Assembly: GCA_014898415.1 (NCBI GenBank)
Contig: RCTD01000006.1
Coordinates: forward strand, 930,001 to 994,000
DNA length: 64,000 nucleotides
Source of the DNA: Stromatinia cepivora
Taxonomy: Eukaryota; Ascomycota; Leotiomycetes; Helotiales; Sclerotiniaceae
Direction: 5' to 3'
Shown here: positions 22,057-33,876 of the stretch, piece after piece
Layout of the letters: each line of letters opens with the position of its first letter
How positions within the stretch are numbered: the first letter of the stretch is position 1
Notes under the pieces: model-generated
The model's input: the letters and a program-made list of their open reading frames with translations, nothing else
Databases searched by the model: none
Told to the model about the DNA's origin: nothing
Made by a program: the position numbers and the translations under genes

Positions 22057-23564
22057 ATGAGCCGGCCTTCTTCCTGGGGAGCTGTGCAATTGCGTCAAGT
22101 TCGTGGGTTGAATTTAGATCAGCTACAATTAATTGCAACAGCGGCAATCGCTAATATGCCAATCCCAAACTTTTCTTCACTTTCTCAAGAGGGCAATATG
22201 TCGGAGGCCTTCATGGCCGCCTCATTGGAGTCACCTGTCCCAAAGGTAAGCAACATCATAACAATAATTACTCAGAGATTTCTGCTTTCCTACTTTCCAA
22301 GCTTGTTTCCTGTTTGAATCTCCATTGCTAACGCATTCTCCAGAGTGTACATGGTCTGGAACTTGGCTCTCCTGCTACAGCTCAAGTCAACGTGGGCTTC
22401 CCAACAAATGCTGTGACTTTTCTAAAGTTCAAGAACTTATCTGCTGAGCTACGCAACATGATCTGGAAGCTCAGCCTGCCTGAAGCACGTATTGTTGATA
22501 TAATTTATGACAAGGACCAGGACAAGTACTTGTCATTCCATTCCAAGGCTCCTTCCCTTTTACATACAGTAAGAATAATCTAACATTGCCCCATTTATTC
22601 TGTTGCTTAGACACATTCTCATCGAGAGGCTCTTTCCCCACGGTGTTATTACAGTAATCACTTTGCTGACAATTTAACTACTTAGACCAGAGAAGCTAGA
22701 TGTGTTGCGCAAAAGTTTTACAATCTATGCTTCCCAACTCAATCGAACCCGGCAAATATTTACATCAGATTTGATAGAGATGTCATCTACTTTGCTAACT
22801 GGCTTACTGGCTATAAATATGTGAAGAATGGCTGGTTTGAGCACGTGAACATTGGTCCAATTGGTAAAAAGGGACTGGGGAGACATGAATTGAGGTCTAT
22901 ACAGAGAGTCGCTGTGAACTCCGTCTATTTCGATGTTCCTGAATCATCGCCACCAGGGGCTGATATGGAATACTTTTCGTTCTCCGTATTGCCTGTACTT
23001 TCTAGGTTTCTTTCATTGAAGAGACTCTACGTGGTTGTTGAAGATATCGATCCATACCAGAAAGGCGAAATTACCTTTCACGACATTCCTAGAAACTGCC
23101 ACCTCCATCCGGGATCCTGTGTTTTCTGCGAGGCATCCGCGATTGCCAAAGGTTTTAAAGACCTCAAGTGGAATCTGACCTCTCCTTGGAAAGTCCCTGC
23201 CGTTTCTGTTGTAGGAGCCGCTCGTAATCACCATCTTTCACACATGGGTCAATATCAAATTTGCGCTTGTAACGGGTTCCCTTTACTACCGGGCCTGGCT
23301 TATCGAAATCACCCATGCGGGGAATACCACCCAGAGCCAGCCAAGGTTGCAGGTCTAGTTACTACAGAAAGTGACATGTCTGAAGTCGTCGATGATGATT
23401 TGCCAAAGGAAGAATGGGGTCTTCCTGAAGACGAATTAGAAGAATTAATCATCGACGAAGATCTCTATCACGGCTTCGTTGAGAAGTACTGTGATGGAAA
23501 ATATGGCGTCAACCATGAGCAATGGCTTAGCATCGACTATTTATTGAGCCGACCTTTGTTGTAA
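22057..23564 (+). CDS. 2EXR-domain protein
   Basis: Three exons: 22057-22245, 22344-22568 and 22686-23564 (introns 98 and 117 nt), giving 430 residues. After a disordered start (MSRPSSWGAV...) the sequence FLKFKNLSAELRNMIWKLSLPEARIV is the classic 2EXR pattern (F-x-x-L-x-x-E-L-R-x-x-I-W, then P-R-I-V). TREARCVAQKFYNLCF follows, as in this large fungal family. The C-terminal third has a Cys/His-containing stretch (CHLHPGSCVFCEA) and an acidic tail. The molecular role of 2EXR proteins is unknown; the domain is thought to resemble F-box-like repeats. Such genes expand greatly in plant-associated ascomycetes. Confidence 0.8.
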
Positions 23565-24734
23565 GTTGTTATCTACTTGAAGATTCCTGCAAAAGCCAAG
23601 GTATCTAAGGTTGGATATGAAAAGGAATATGCCGCAGTATGTTACTCGCCGACATCTTCCTGACATATGTACCAGAACAACAGACTCCGGCAGTTTGGTG
23701 GTCATATTTGTTATTATATTTGCTTGTTCTCTTCGCTTCAACTTTATGGGAATGATATGGGGAGTTTGATAATGATGTAATGCAAAGTTTTTTCACGAGA
23801 TTAAAGTCTATATGTTCTTTCTTTTCAATCCCACTGTGCAGAGTAATGGGAATGTATTAAAGTTGTTGTTTTACATTATAAACGAACATCAATTGAAAGA
23901 AATGGGTTTTCGTATTTTCATTTGTCTTACACAGTTATGCAAAGGTCACATATTGTAGCAGTGTCAAAATTTGTATTTTAGCCTCGTTAGAATGGTCTAA
24001 TGAGAGAATGAAAACGTTAGATATCAAGATATTAAACCCCGCATCAAATAAGGAATTGAACAGCCTCTGTTCTAAATACCAACATAATGGAAAGCATCGG
24101 ATAGGATGAGCTGGCTGCATTCCACACATTGAGCTCCCTCTCCAAATGCTCAAACCGCAAAACCCAAGATCAAAATAAACATCGATATCAAATCTCAATG
24201 TATCAAACTCCCTTCTATGATAATATTTGATACTCACTCTCCCCCAACCCTTAATAACCGTGACCAGCACTCAATGACCCAACCAATCTCAGAAATCCAT
24301 GCTTTGATAAGAGCCCTGATTCGAAATATCAAACTGTCGTGTTATCTATACTAATGGAATGTAGCGCGGAAAAAGTTATCTATCTGTAGGTAGGTAGTGT
24401 ATGGATTGGATGGTAAGAGCACAATAGCTACGTCGAGTTGGGGTTTAGATGTTTGGATTTTTGTTTGATGACAGATTGAAATTTGTTGTTACTCTAGTCC
24501 ATTCATGGGGAGGTGGTACCTCGAGGATGTTGTGGTGGGTATTGGCCCAGGAGATCTATCTTGTAAGAAGAAGGAAAATATGGCTGGCTATACGGTTCTG
24601 GACACTTGGGCAGCAGATTAGAGCATCCATCATAGCAGTCGTTATTTCTAAGGAACTCATAAGATGTGGAATTTTCAAATTTATAAACAAGGTATGGTAT
24701 CTATGGCGTTTCTACATATCTATTTTTTCTCTCT
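23565..24734. other. Convergent intergenic region, nothing recognised
   Basis: About 1.17 kb between two genes that end toward each other. Frames at 23935-24270 (-) and 24449-24754 (+) lack motifs; the latter overlaps the end of the HIS gene. Confidence 0.4.
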
Positions 24735-26074
24735 CTATGCCAAGATATTATTAGCTTCCACTTCTTTCTTTTGCTTTGCCTCCACACTTTCTACCTTCTC
24801 ACCCTCGCCCTTCCAAACCTGCTCTATTACCCCACCAACTTGCCCCAGGAATCTCGTTACTTCGTCTTCCGTTCCAACTGTTATCCTCAAGCAGCCCAGG
24901 CAGCCATGTTCTTTGCCTCGAAATCTAACCACAACTCCCCTGTTCTCCGCTAAAGTCTCATACACCTTTCTCGCAACCTCGTTGTCAGGCTTTCCACTCT
25001 GGTTCAAAATCTCCACGAGCAAGAAATTACTGGCTGTGCCGCCCCTGAATCTCCCTACGCCCTTAACTTTAGGCAATTCCTTTAGTAATCTTTCTCTCTG
25101 TCCCACAATCTTCTCCTTGTGCGTCCTCATAACTGATAATCCGTCTTCCTTCAATGCCTGGGAAGCGAGTGCCTCTGTAGGAGAACTGATATTGTACGGT
25201 GCCTTCAGATTGTTCAGCAATGCCGCAACCTCAACACTGGCAAACGCAGCACCAAGCCTTATACCAGCCAATCCAAATGCTTTACTCAGCGTCTGCAAAA
25301 CCACCAAATTTGGCCATTCATTCACCCATTCTGCGAGCGACGACCCGTCAGGTGAGAAATCTATGTATGCTTCATCTACTACCACAATACCATTCCACGT
25401 CTTATGCAAGAGTATTTGTTCGATTTGTTCTTTTGCGATCAAAGATCCAGTAGGGTTTCCTGGCGAACAGATGTAGATAAGTTTGATAGGCTTTGGTTGT
25501 GGTTTCGAAAGAGTATCGAGAATAGCTGGGACATCCAGACCAAACTCTGGGGCTGGTGATAAGGGTACTTTAACGAGTGCTACATCATTGACTTGTGCAG
25601 ATACACTGTACATGCCATAAGTTGGTGGGCAGACGAGGATGGAGTCGATTGAGGGTGTGCAGAAGCAGCGGAGAAGAGCATCAATTGCTTCATCAGAACC
25701 AACTCCAAGGAAGAGGTTGAGAGGGTGGAGGGGGAGATCGGTATGGTGATGGGTGTTGCGCAGGGTGCACAGGAGGGATTTGAGGGGGTGTTGGTGAGGG
25801 TCAGGGTATCGGTTTAAGCCAAGGAAATTGAGTGAGGAGTTTGAAGTGGTGCTACCGGGAAGAGATGGACCGTAGGCGTTCTCATTGGCGTCGAGGAGAA
25901 TATTAGTTCCATCATCTTTATAGTCACTGAATAGAGAGGTATGAGTCAGTAAACAGATATGGGGATAAGATTATAGAATGCTCACTCTCGAGCACAACGA
26001 TAAGGCTCCAATGAGAGAATGTTTGGGCGAGCACATGTCTGCAAGTTGAATGGAGAAACTGGACGAGAAGGCAT
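24735..26074 (-). CDS. HIS5: Histidinol-phosphate aminotransferase
   Basis: Two exons, 25986-26074 and 24735-25926, with a 59-nt intron. The joined product is 426 residues starting MPSRPVSPFNLQTCARPNIL. It is a fold-type I PLP enzyme that transfers an amino group from glutamate to imidazole-acetol phosphate in histidine synthesis. Visible motifs are ILLDANENAYGPS, RYPDP, FLGVGSDEAIDALLR, the PLP-contacting ICSPGNPTGS and VVVDEAYIDF, the Schiff-base lysine in TLSKAFGLAGIRLG, and RFRG and CLRITVGT near the end. All family signatures are present in order, so it should be active. TGACTC-type sites upstream and inside intron 1 fit cross-pathway (CPC1/Gcn4) control. Confidence 0.95.
25942..25948. 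promoter_or_regulatory. Possible CPC1/Gcn4 site in HIS5 intron 1
   Basis: TGAGTCA, a perfect Gcn4/CPC1-type heptamer, lies in the single intron of HIS5. A second, half-consensus GAGTCA (TGACTC on the gene strand) is at about 26105-26110, some 30 bp upstream of the start codon. Histidine genes of ascomycetes are known targets of this bZIP activator. Function here is inferred, and a 7-mer can occur by chance. Confidence 0.35.
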
Positions 26075-26467
26075 TGTAGGTTATGGTTGTTGCTCAATTG
26101 TAAGGAGTCATGAATGATGGCGGGGCTAGAAATATATTTTGAAGCCGAACTCGGCAGCCTTCATATGCAAGGCTGAAGACCCACTTTTGATATCGATGAC
26201 CAATAAAGCCCCACTTCACACACTCTTCTCCTTTTTCTTTCGTTTGTAGGATATCGATAACACAATATTCATGTCATTGTTCAAATTGAATTGAAACATC
26301 AATGGTTCATCACCTAAATCAAACTGAGATAATTGGCCATTCATTATCCAAATCAAGTCGTGTAAAGAAGTTTGACAACTCAATACATTCGGAGTTTTTC
26401 AGCAAGCCAAAAACATGTAGTTTTCTTGGGCACTAACGCTTGTATCCTGTTGATATATCTTTAGTCT

Positions 26468-26857
26468 TCACTCGTCATGTTTTGCTGGAGGGCGAATACA
26501 TACACAAATATTTCGAAAGGAATACCTCTTGCCTTCTTGCTCAGACTCCCTGGCACAATTTCCCAAATCTCTGGCGTAATTAAAGCTTACTTCCGCTCAC
26601 CCTCTAATTAACTGCCTCCAATAGCATACTTGAGCGGCTGGCGACAAAACCTTGTCACGGAATGTTGCTATTCCATTCTTTGCAATGCGATAAGTTTCCT
26701 CTAGATGATCAAGAAGAAATTCAACTTTTTCTTCTAGATTCGGGAGATCTTCGATTTCGACAAAGTTTATTGAGGTCCTAAAGAAATGAACAGGGAATGA
26801 TATGGTTCTATCCAAGTTCGTTTAGGTATAATGACGACCGAGTTGCAATTTTGCAAG
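26468..26857 (-). pseudogene. 3' part of disrupted GT90 (CAP10-like) glycosyltransferase
   Basis: Continues the GT90 gene interrupted by the Tc1/mariner element. Reading on the minus strand from 26857, LQNCNSVVIIP matches the 'CNSvvi' strand of GT90. A +1 frame change follows, and then NFVEIEDLPNLEEKVEFLL, AKNGIATFRDKVLSP and AAQVCYWRQLIRG give the conserved C-terminal helices. The codon after LIRG is TGA, where the family has Trp (GWAEV); the next codons read AEVSF, so this is a nonsense mutation. About a dozen residues between 'YQYQFV' upstream and 'LQNC' here appear missing (the 'hxEGxxySGR' substrate loop). Confidence 0.75.
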
Positions 26858-28240
26858 TACAGTACTAGTCAACTTATATTACCCCACAACCTAATTTCAG
26901 TTTTTTTATATATTCAATATCTATTTTTCAATTTAATTATAAAATCAATCATTAATTATTATAATCTAAAATTTAAATATATTGAAATTCTATATCTATA
27001 TTATTCCCCCAAAAAAATTCAAATCCTTATCGCTTCATAATTAATCAATATTTTATATACTAATCCTTTACTATAATACAAATCTCAATTCTATCAAATA
27101 TACTCGCTTCTAATTTATCAAATAATTCTTGATCTAATATATCCTAAATTATTTGTAAATAATTCTCTAACCTCTATCGAATATATTCCGATTTGCTTTT
27201 ATTAATTACAATATTAGAAAACATCTTATATAACCTCACTTTTAAAATCTATCAAATATATTCAATAAAATTGAGATCAGGAAAATAAAAAGGCTAATCC
27301 TTCAATATTGGGATCCCTTTCTTTTGAAATCAATTCTATATTTTATAAATATAATAAATAAAAACATTATCCTATATAAATTCATATCTTGAATCCAATC
27401 TTTTAAAAACAAAGTCTACCTTAATATCAAAGACCTCGAAATATAAATTAATATTATACCCATATTTCTTATTTTCAAAATCTCTATCCATTATATACAG
27501 ATTACTTTTCCCAAAATCCCAAAAGCCCTTTCAAACCATAACCTTCATATTCTTATTCGTACCATATATTTGAATCATTCTAGATTTCCATTTCTGAACA
27601 AGAATATAAAAGTACTATTCTCCTTTTTTACCCCGCTCCCACTTTACAAAGCATTTGTCACTCCATACAACTAATCCCTATTCCTCCATTATCAATCCTT
27701 TATATATTAGATACCATACAAACCACTTGAACATATATACCTGGATAAATTCCGGCTACTTTTTATATTTCCAATTAATGATTTTATAAATCTTCAAAAT
27801 CTTTTTAATAATAAAAATATTACATTTAAAGCCTACAACTATTTTTGTTTGTATATAAATTAATTTTGAATATAATCGAATATATCGAATTAATATACAT
27901 TCTTCTCTTTCTATATAAAATCTAATTCGAAGAATACAAAATAGATTCATTCCTTCATTATATAATATATCTTACTATAGAATATAACAAACAATTCGCA
28001 TTTCGAGATTGAGATCAATTACAATATAATAAGGATTAGAGTTATTAAAAGCTTTACTAATAATTTTACCATATAAATATAAAATAAAATACTTAAAAAC
28101 TAATTCTCTTTCAATATTCAAGATTCTGGGAATACATTATAATATTATTGATAAATAAATAATAAAGAGAGTTGAAATTCAATTCGCGAAATTTATGCGT
28201 TTTTAAAGTTTTGGGGTAATATAAGTGCACGATTACTATA
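26858..28240 (-). mobile_element. Tc1/mariner DNA transposon, degenerate, inserted in GT90 gene
   Basis: The element spans 26860-28238 (1379 bp), flanked by TA duplications at 26858-26859 and 28239-28240. Terminal inverted repeats of about 30 bp align without gaps. The left end starts CAGTA and contains ACTTATATTACCCCA; the right end has TGGGGTAATATAAGT and ends TACTA. The inside is about 75-80% A+T and encodes, on the minus strand, a broken transposase of the DDE Tc1 family. Length, TA target and motifs all agree with Tc1/mariner. Confidence 0.9.
27220..27990 (-). pseudogene. Tc1-family transposase remnant
   Basis: Minus-strand frames retain KVMV*KGFWDFGKS with MDRD following, then FI*DNVFI (from QDNAPIH) and GIPILKD*PFYFPDLNFIEY (from the WPPYSPDLNPIE block). 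Asterisks are stop codons that replace Trp or Gln codons, as expected from RIP. The order and spacing match the catalytic core of Tc1/mariner DDE transposases. At least five stops are visible, so no active enzyme can be made. Confidence 0.85.
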
Positions 28241-29240
28241 TATTCGAAGTACAAACTGATATTGATAATGCTCAGACATGCTCAGCGCGTTCCTTGTTTC
28301 GAACTCACTCGCGCTTGCCCATCGTATAGCTTTTATATCGGCCCATTCTTTACCAGGTCTTACCTATGTTTGTTTGTTCTCACAGCTCCTCTCCATACAA
28401 CCTTTCTGTTTTGTCAAAAAAATTCTTTCTCGGTATTGAAGATCTCTTGTCGGATTTGATTATATTCACCAACCAGACCCAACGGCCAACTCCAAAAGCC
28501 GCAATCGGATATAGGCCATTTCTCCTCCTCCTGGGAGGTGCGGGTCAGTGCCCAGATGGATCGTTGAGCGTGATCGGGGTCTGCTATATCTGACACGTCG
28601 AATGAAAATTCGATATTTGGTAGAGGCTCTGGTGATGAGATGATTGCACGATTGAGGGCGTGTAAGATTGCTATGCCTCGAGGGAAATGGTAATCATTGC
28701 CACTTTTTTCCTCTTCAATAATGTATAGCTGGAAGAGATGGATGAATTAGTGTATTGCACAGAATTCCATTGAATTATAGACACATGCTGATCATATATC
28801 AATTGCCTGGTCAGTTTCGCTGAATGAACCAGAGAAAGAAGCAAGACAACATTCCTCGCTGAGCCCATAATTCTTTGCATCATGTGATGCATCAAACGCG
28901 CATTTGTGATCGAAAGTCCAGTTGGTCTTGGATTAATACGCACGCCTTGATCGTCAGAGCTTTTTGTACTTTCGTTTAGGAGATTAGAAGTGGGAAGAGT
29001 TGGTGGTTTCAAGTCTGTGGGAACAGGTAAAAGGGATGGGCCCACGGGGATACCGTCAGGCAATGAGTGTAGCTGAGCAGGGGTGGTTTCAATCGTTGAA
29101 GAGAAAACATCGGAATCATTCCTCAGAGGCTTATAGGCAAATGAGTTCCAAGTATACAATATGCTTGCCAGAAACAAGGCCGTAAAAGCTGTCAAAGCGA
29201 GAAATTCGGCACGAAATATATGAAAATTACGTTTCGCCAT
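28241..29240 (-). pseudogene. 5' part of disrupted GT90 (CAP10-like) glycosyltransferase
   Basis: GT90 enzymes are Golgi type II membrane proteins that transfer xylose or other sugars (CAP10 in Cryptococcus capsule synthesis). The start MAKRNFHIF at 29240 is followed by a signal-anchor helix (LALTAFTALFLASILYTW) and a Pro/Ser stem. A likely intron ends near 28734. The catalytic region begins LYIIEEEKSGNDYHFPRG and contains FSFDVSDIADPD, WALTRTSQ and CGFWSWPL. A TGA replaces a codon shortly before KVVWRGAVRTNK, the conserved 'WRG' block. A frame change follows, and then GKEWADIKAIRW and SEHYQYQFV, where the Tc1/mariner element is inserted. The gene is dead by stops, frameshifts and insertion. 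Confidence 0.75.
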
Positions 29241-30018
29241 TATTTCAGAAAAGCCAGCACATGTGCTAAGACTTCCAATGTCAGATTTGCGACAGTCAAA
29301 TGTATAAGATTTGAACGTACGATCTATAAACCCCGACTGTACAGCCTTACTATCGCACCACTTCAACTTAACTTAAATGTGAGTGAATGAGCTATTGCAG
29401 ATGCACAGTAAATCCACATTTGATACTGTGGCAAGGGAATTGGATCTTCATTACATACATCATTTTAAGCTCTGGGAGTTTCATTTTCTTTACACAAATG
29501 ACTTAAGCTCTGAGTGTTGAAATGATTCGCGGCTTATTTCCAATATCTTCATTTACAACTGTGGGTCACCGGATTCAAACTCATATGATTCGCTTAAAAA
29601 TATGGCGGCTTGCCAACCAAAACCAACACAAGACAGCACAATTCTTCCTCATGGCTCCGCCCCCAATAATCATCCAAGGGATGTAGTCTGCCGAATCCAT
29701 GAAACACCAAGGTCAACTTGAACGCATGCGGAGTCAAGCAACATCCATTATTTCATATCCTTCAGTGGTGAAGTGCTCTATACACATGGCACATAGTATT
29801 TCTTGCTAGTGATGATTCCTTTTGGGTACCCAACTGTTTTTATTGGTTATGCTACCTAATATCAAAAGACAGTTCCGTTGTATAAAACGAAGGAATACAT
29901 CAATTTCTCGAATCTCACAAGGAAAGACAGCGAATATAGTAACATGATCTGCAACCCATGTCACGCATTTGAGACAAAAATGAGTGAGCTCTCATGAAAG
30001 CCTTCGGTATTCATCCAG
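29241..30018. other. Intergenic, nothing recognised
   Basis: 778 bp holding the promoter of the former GT90 gene and the 3' flank of the small secreted-protein gene. No further signal seen. Confidence 0.4.
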
Positions 30019-30576
30019 CTAGTATCCTCTGCCATTATTGGCGCAATTGACGAGTACGCTGATTTCACGAACGTTAGTCACGGGTGAATTACACAAATAA
30101 CTGGGAGTTACTTACTTTGGGCTGACAGCTGGCCAGCGTGCAGCGCAAACTGAGCTTGCTCCATAGCTACAACAGCTCGATGACCCAGAGCCACCATTAA
30201 CCCTAGATTCTGAAGTTAGCGGCTGTTTTCATTCAAGAAATCCTTGATACCATGATGGGAGAATTTGAACGAGCACTTTCAAACCGAAAGGCAAAATAGA
30301 AAAAAGAGCTACTCACTGGTAGATATCTCCCACATGATAAGTTCCGCGAACTTGCTTACAGAAACCGCAATATTTTCCAGCACTGGCTCCACTTTGGGAT
30401 ACGCAACCAGTGGTGTAGGAGCAAGCGCGGGCTACGAGAGTATCGGGCCCATCGCGAGGTGTAAGTTCTGCCTCGACTTCTTTGAAGCCAGAGACGGCAA
30501 CCGGCTCTGCAACCGGCTCAGGCATGGCAAGGGAGAGCGGTAGAAGAAGAAGGAGTGGTGTAAGCTTGAATTGCAT
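30019..30576 (-). CDS. Small secreted cysteine-rich protein (effector-like)
   Basis: Three exons: 30317-30576, 30116-30202 and 30019-30058 (introns 114 and 57 nt). They join to a 128-residue protein. Residues 1-18 (MQFKLTPLLLLLPLSLAM) are a textbook signal peptide. A PEPVAEPVAV segment and a short pro-like region ending in LTPRDGPD come next. The mature part has eight cysteines, in ACSYTTGC, KYCGFC, SSCCSY, SVCAAR and VNCANN, enough for four disulfides. It ends NNGRGY. No family recognised. Small size, secretion and high Cys content resemble fungal apoplastic effectors or antimicrobial proteins; this is inference only. The second and third exons are short and were found by matching splice phases. 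Confidence 0.7.
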
Positions 30577-32973
30577 GATGAAGTCTGATATTCAAGAGGT
30601 TTCAAATAATTCTGTAAGTTGTTGTTAGATTGCTGAGGCACAATGCTTTCTTGCGAAAAACGATGTTTATATAGATATGTTGCCTTCATTCAGCGGTGGC
30701 AAACACTCCGAGGAGATAATCTTCTCGGATCATTGTGACCAGCGCATGAAAGCCAAACTTCACAGCATCTGCCTATGAAAGGGCATGAGTTACCTGTCAA
30801 TGGCAATTCCAGCCACGTCTTCACTATTATGATAAGTTGTGGTTATATCAGTTGGGCCTGCTGATCAAAGCTGCGGACCTTCGAGCACAAAAAAAATTGG
30901 TCTATCACTTGCATGAAGATCTTTTGTTTTTTGAGGCTTTTAGAATGTTGGGGTCCCGTGATTAGCTCTCTTTTGATGACGAAACAAATTTGTCAAGCCG
31001 TCTTTGCCTCTTGATATAGTTGTCCAAGAACCAAGCAAGATACTCAGTGACGAGAAGTGCTGGCGTCGCGCAACAGTTCAGATATTCAGACACTACAGTT
31101 CTTTCGATCTCAGCCTTGAGCTATGGTATTTGGCATTCATCCACGACAAATATCGCGTGTGCAAGGTATTAGGGCCTTCTGCTATGAAATTGTGTGGGCC
31201 AAAACTGCGTATGTTAGCACGAATCCCTCCAAGAAAGCGGCTTGATCACTTCTCATATTATTGGAAATGTTCCAGCTGATTCAAGCTTAACAGGTATATG
31301 TACTAAGTGGTAATGACTGACAGGTGGATGAGGTTGATACTTTTGTAAAGTTGACGTCGAAGTTGGCTTCAAAATATGTAAGATCTGTCCTGGCTTAGCC
31401 CGACTTGGCAAAAGGGGCTGCAGGTAGGTATTTTTTCTAGGCACCAACATATTAATGTTGTGTAACCTTATGCAGAATATGAAACGGAAACGAGCAAATT
31501 TGATAAGTCATCTTACTTATTTGTGAAAAATTATTCCAGCCTCAAAATGAGGAGTTGCTCGTATTTGAGTAGCAAAAACGGAGCGATGAAAGCCTACTAC
31601 ACAATGGTGACACACAATCAATCACGATGAGTAAGAAGACGCTTCTACCTTCTTGGCTCTGCAAGCCAATCGTTCGATCTTGACATCGTGATAAATGCGG
31701 GGTGGAGAGCATGACATGTTGCAGTATGCAAGGGCGGATCGTCACTTGCGTCTAGAGCTGTCCTGTTAACATACAGAATTTGCACGAAAGATTAGGATCA
31801 ACAATTTGTGGCTACGAAAATTTCACACAATAGCGGTGAATGTATCAAAGGCATAGGTCATCCATATCGGAGATGATTCTGAAGCCTTTAATATATTTTG
31901 GCCACAATCACTTGGCCAGTGAACAGCTCAAAGTTTATAAGTCGCCCAGGAAATGACGGGTTAATGTTCAAATAGCCTTGAACAACGGGTGATTTTCATA
32001 TGAGTAAGGGAAACCCAACAACTGATCTCCGTGTATCAAATCCTTCGAGCTCTGCATGGAATCATATGACATCTCTTCCCGGTATTATTCTTGCCATAGT
32101 AAAACCATCATATTACCTCCTAAATAGAAAGTGATTTCAAGCATACGAAAGCTAGCGACCTTTACTGTAGATTTTCTAGTTTCTCTTCCTTGCAGAGTTT
32201 CAGAACAGTAGAGAATCATTGTTTAGTTGCACATTTCCGCCTGGCCCAAGTACGGCTGGATGATCTGCTAGTGCATATGTCGTTGAATGACATCAGTGTA
32301 TAAACTCAGCAAACAAGAAATCTGAAGAACAATACACAACGTTGCCTCAATTGAGCTCAGGGCATTTGGCACTGTATAACAGATACCACCAGTATTTTTT
32401 GGGGGCAGTCCAAGCCTAATACACTGACTTGTCTCAGTTACACAGTATACTGGTATGATGATTTAGTGAACAAAACTTTCTATCATACCAAACTACCCAA
32501 CGCGATCAATCCTTCTAAATGGAGAAAGTGGTATGGTATACTATTTAGCCATCCGATCGCCACGGTGGCAAATCCTAAAATAGGGAACTAGGCATATAAC
32601 TGCCAATATCCAAGCAATCAAAGGAAAGAGGCTGGAAGCAATTTCTCAGACGAAGTATATGTTTGATGGATGGATTATGTACTTACATAACATGAATGCA
32701 GATGAGATTTGCACAGCCTCCGTGCTTGCTTGCTTGTTTGCTTGTGCTATAGTCCAATGAGTATGAGGCTGGTGCATTTGAATCAGGCTATGTAGAAATC
32801 TATGGAAATATCGTAGCCTCATTTCTAAAGAGTTCTTTATCCTGTCTCATCCTATTAACTTGATATAAACACATGAAGCAATCTGATTCTCATAAGCCTC
32901 ATCTTGATGCATCTTCGATTCAGAACCATTGTATACAATACTTTGCTCACCTCGCTTACTACACCGAATCCCT
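30577..32973. other. Decayed or intergenic region
   Basis: About 2.4 kb with no supportable gene. Open frames such as 31004-31279 (+) and 31542-31745 (-) show no motif. A (GCTT)n-like simple repeat is near 32722-32745. Composition is mixed, suggesting old coding or transposon debris. Confidence 0.4.
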
Positions 32974-33231
32974 GAGGCTTGGGTAATAGTTGCCGGTGTC
33001 GTTCAATTCGTCGACGTTGGTCTACGTGCCTACCTCAAATTTTTGCACTGATATTCGAAAAAGTCTTCATATAGACTTACATCAATAGTTAGATACTGTC
33101 GAGAACATTACGTCAATCACCGTACCTCTTTCCAGTCGGTGACGTCGCTAGACCAGATAGACGCACCGTTGCTCCATTACATAGACGAAATCAAGAACCT
33201 CGAAAGCTTACTCGATGAGCTTACATGAAAG
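32974..33231 (+). pseudogene. Possible relic of a fungal STAND/ankyrin protein N-terminal domain
   Basis: A + frame reads EAWVIVAGVVQFVDVGLRAY and then KFLH before a stop. About 110 bp on, LLHYIDEIKNLESLLDEL appears. 'VVQFVDVGLR' followed later by such a helix is typical of the N-terminal helical domain that precedes NACHT or NB-ARC modules in fungal STAND proteins. No nucleotide-binding domain follows. The match is short, so the call is tentative. Confidence 0.25.
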
Positions 33232-33876
33232 AAAGCCGACGCCTTATGACCTTAAAGATGGAAGGGTCTTCATCTAGCGTGAAAAAGAGATGAAATTTTG
33301 GAGGTTTGTGGTTTGTGGGCGCCTTGAGCGATAAAAAAGCCTCTCTATCTACGTGGTTTTGAAACAAACTTGTAAGTGTGAAAGTATTAAGAGTGCAATC
33401 TCATATTACATATAAACATTCTGAAAAATTTAACAATTCTGGTAACATCATCCAGATCGGCTTTGGCAGGCGCCAGGCGATCTAAGTTGAGTAAATGATT
33501 CGATGGGAAAATGTTAGATATAGCGGTTACTTATCTAAAGAATGGCTAATACATTCTAATTAGAAGACGCTCTCAGCCGAAATGGAATCAACGTCGGATG
33601 CAACATATCAAAGTGTAGGTTCTGAAATTGTTGCTGCTAATAACAAAGGTGAGTATCAAAAGCAGCGGACACATCACACATTGGTACATTCCCAGTCACC
33701 TCATCTCCCTGCAACCTTGTTGAACATCCCAAGACCCAACCTGCGAAATCATATGCTAAGAGAACCCATGTCCGATAGGAGCCAGCGGAACATGAGACGA
33801 TACTGAAGATGAGGTAGGATGTTTGCTCTTAGGAGGAGATCCATAAAGCCCTTCCGCATCAGACATAAGCTGCCAT

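Noticed and set aside
24664..25476. Plus-strand frame of 270 codons
   Set aside because: Long but antisense to histidinol-phosphate aminotransferase; Ser/Thr/Pro-rich because it mirrors the coding strand.
26597..26815. Small independent gene candidate beside HIS5
   Set aside because: Its sequence is the C-terminal part of a GT90 enzyme, so it belongs to the disrupted glycosyltransferase.
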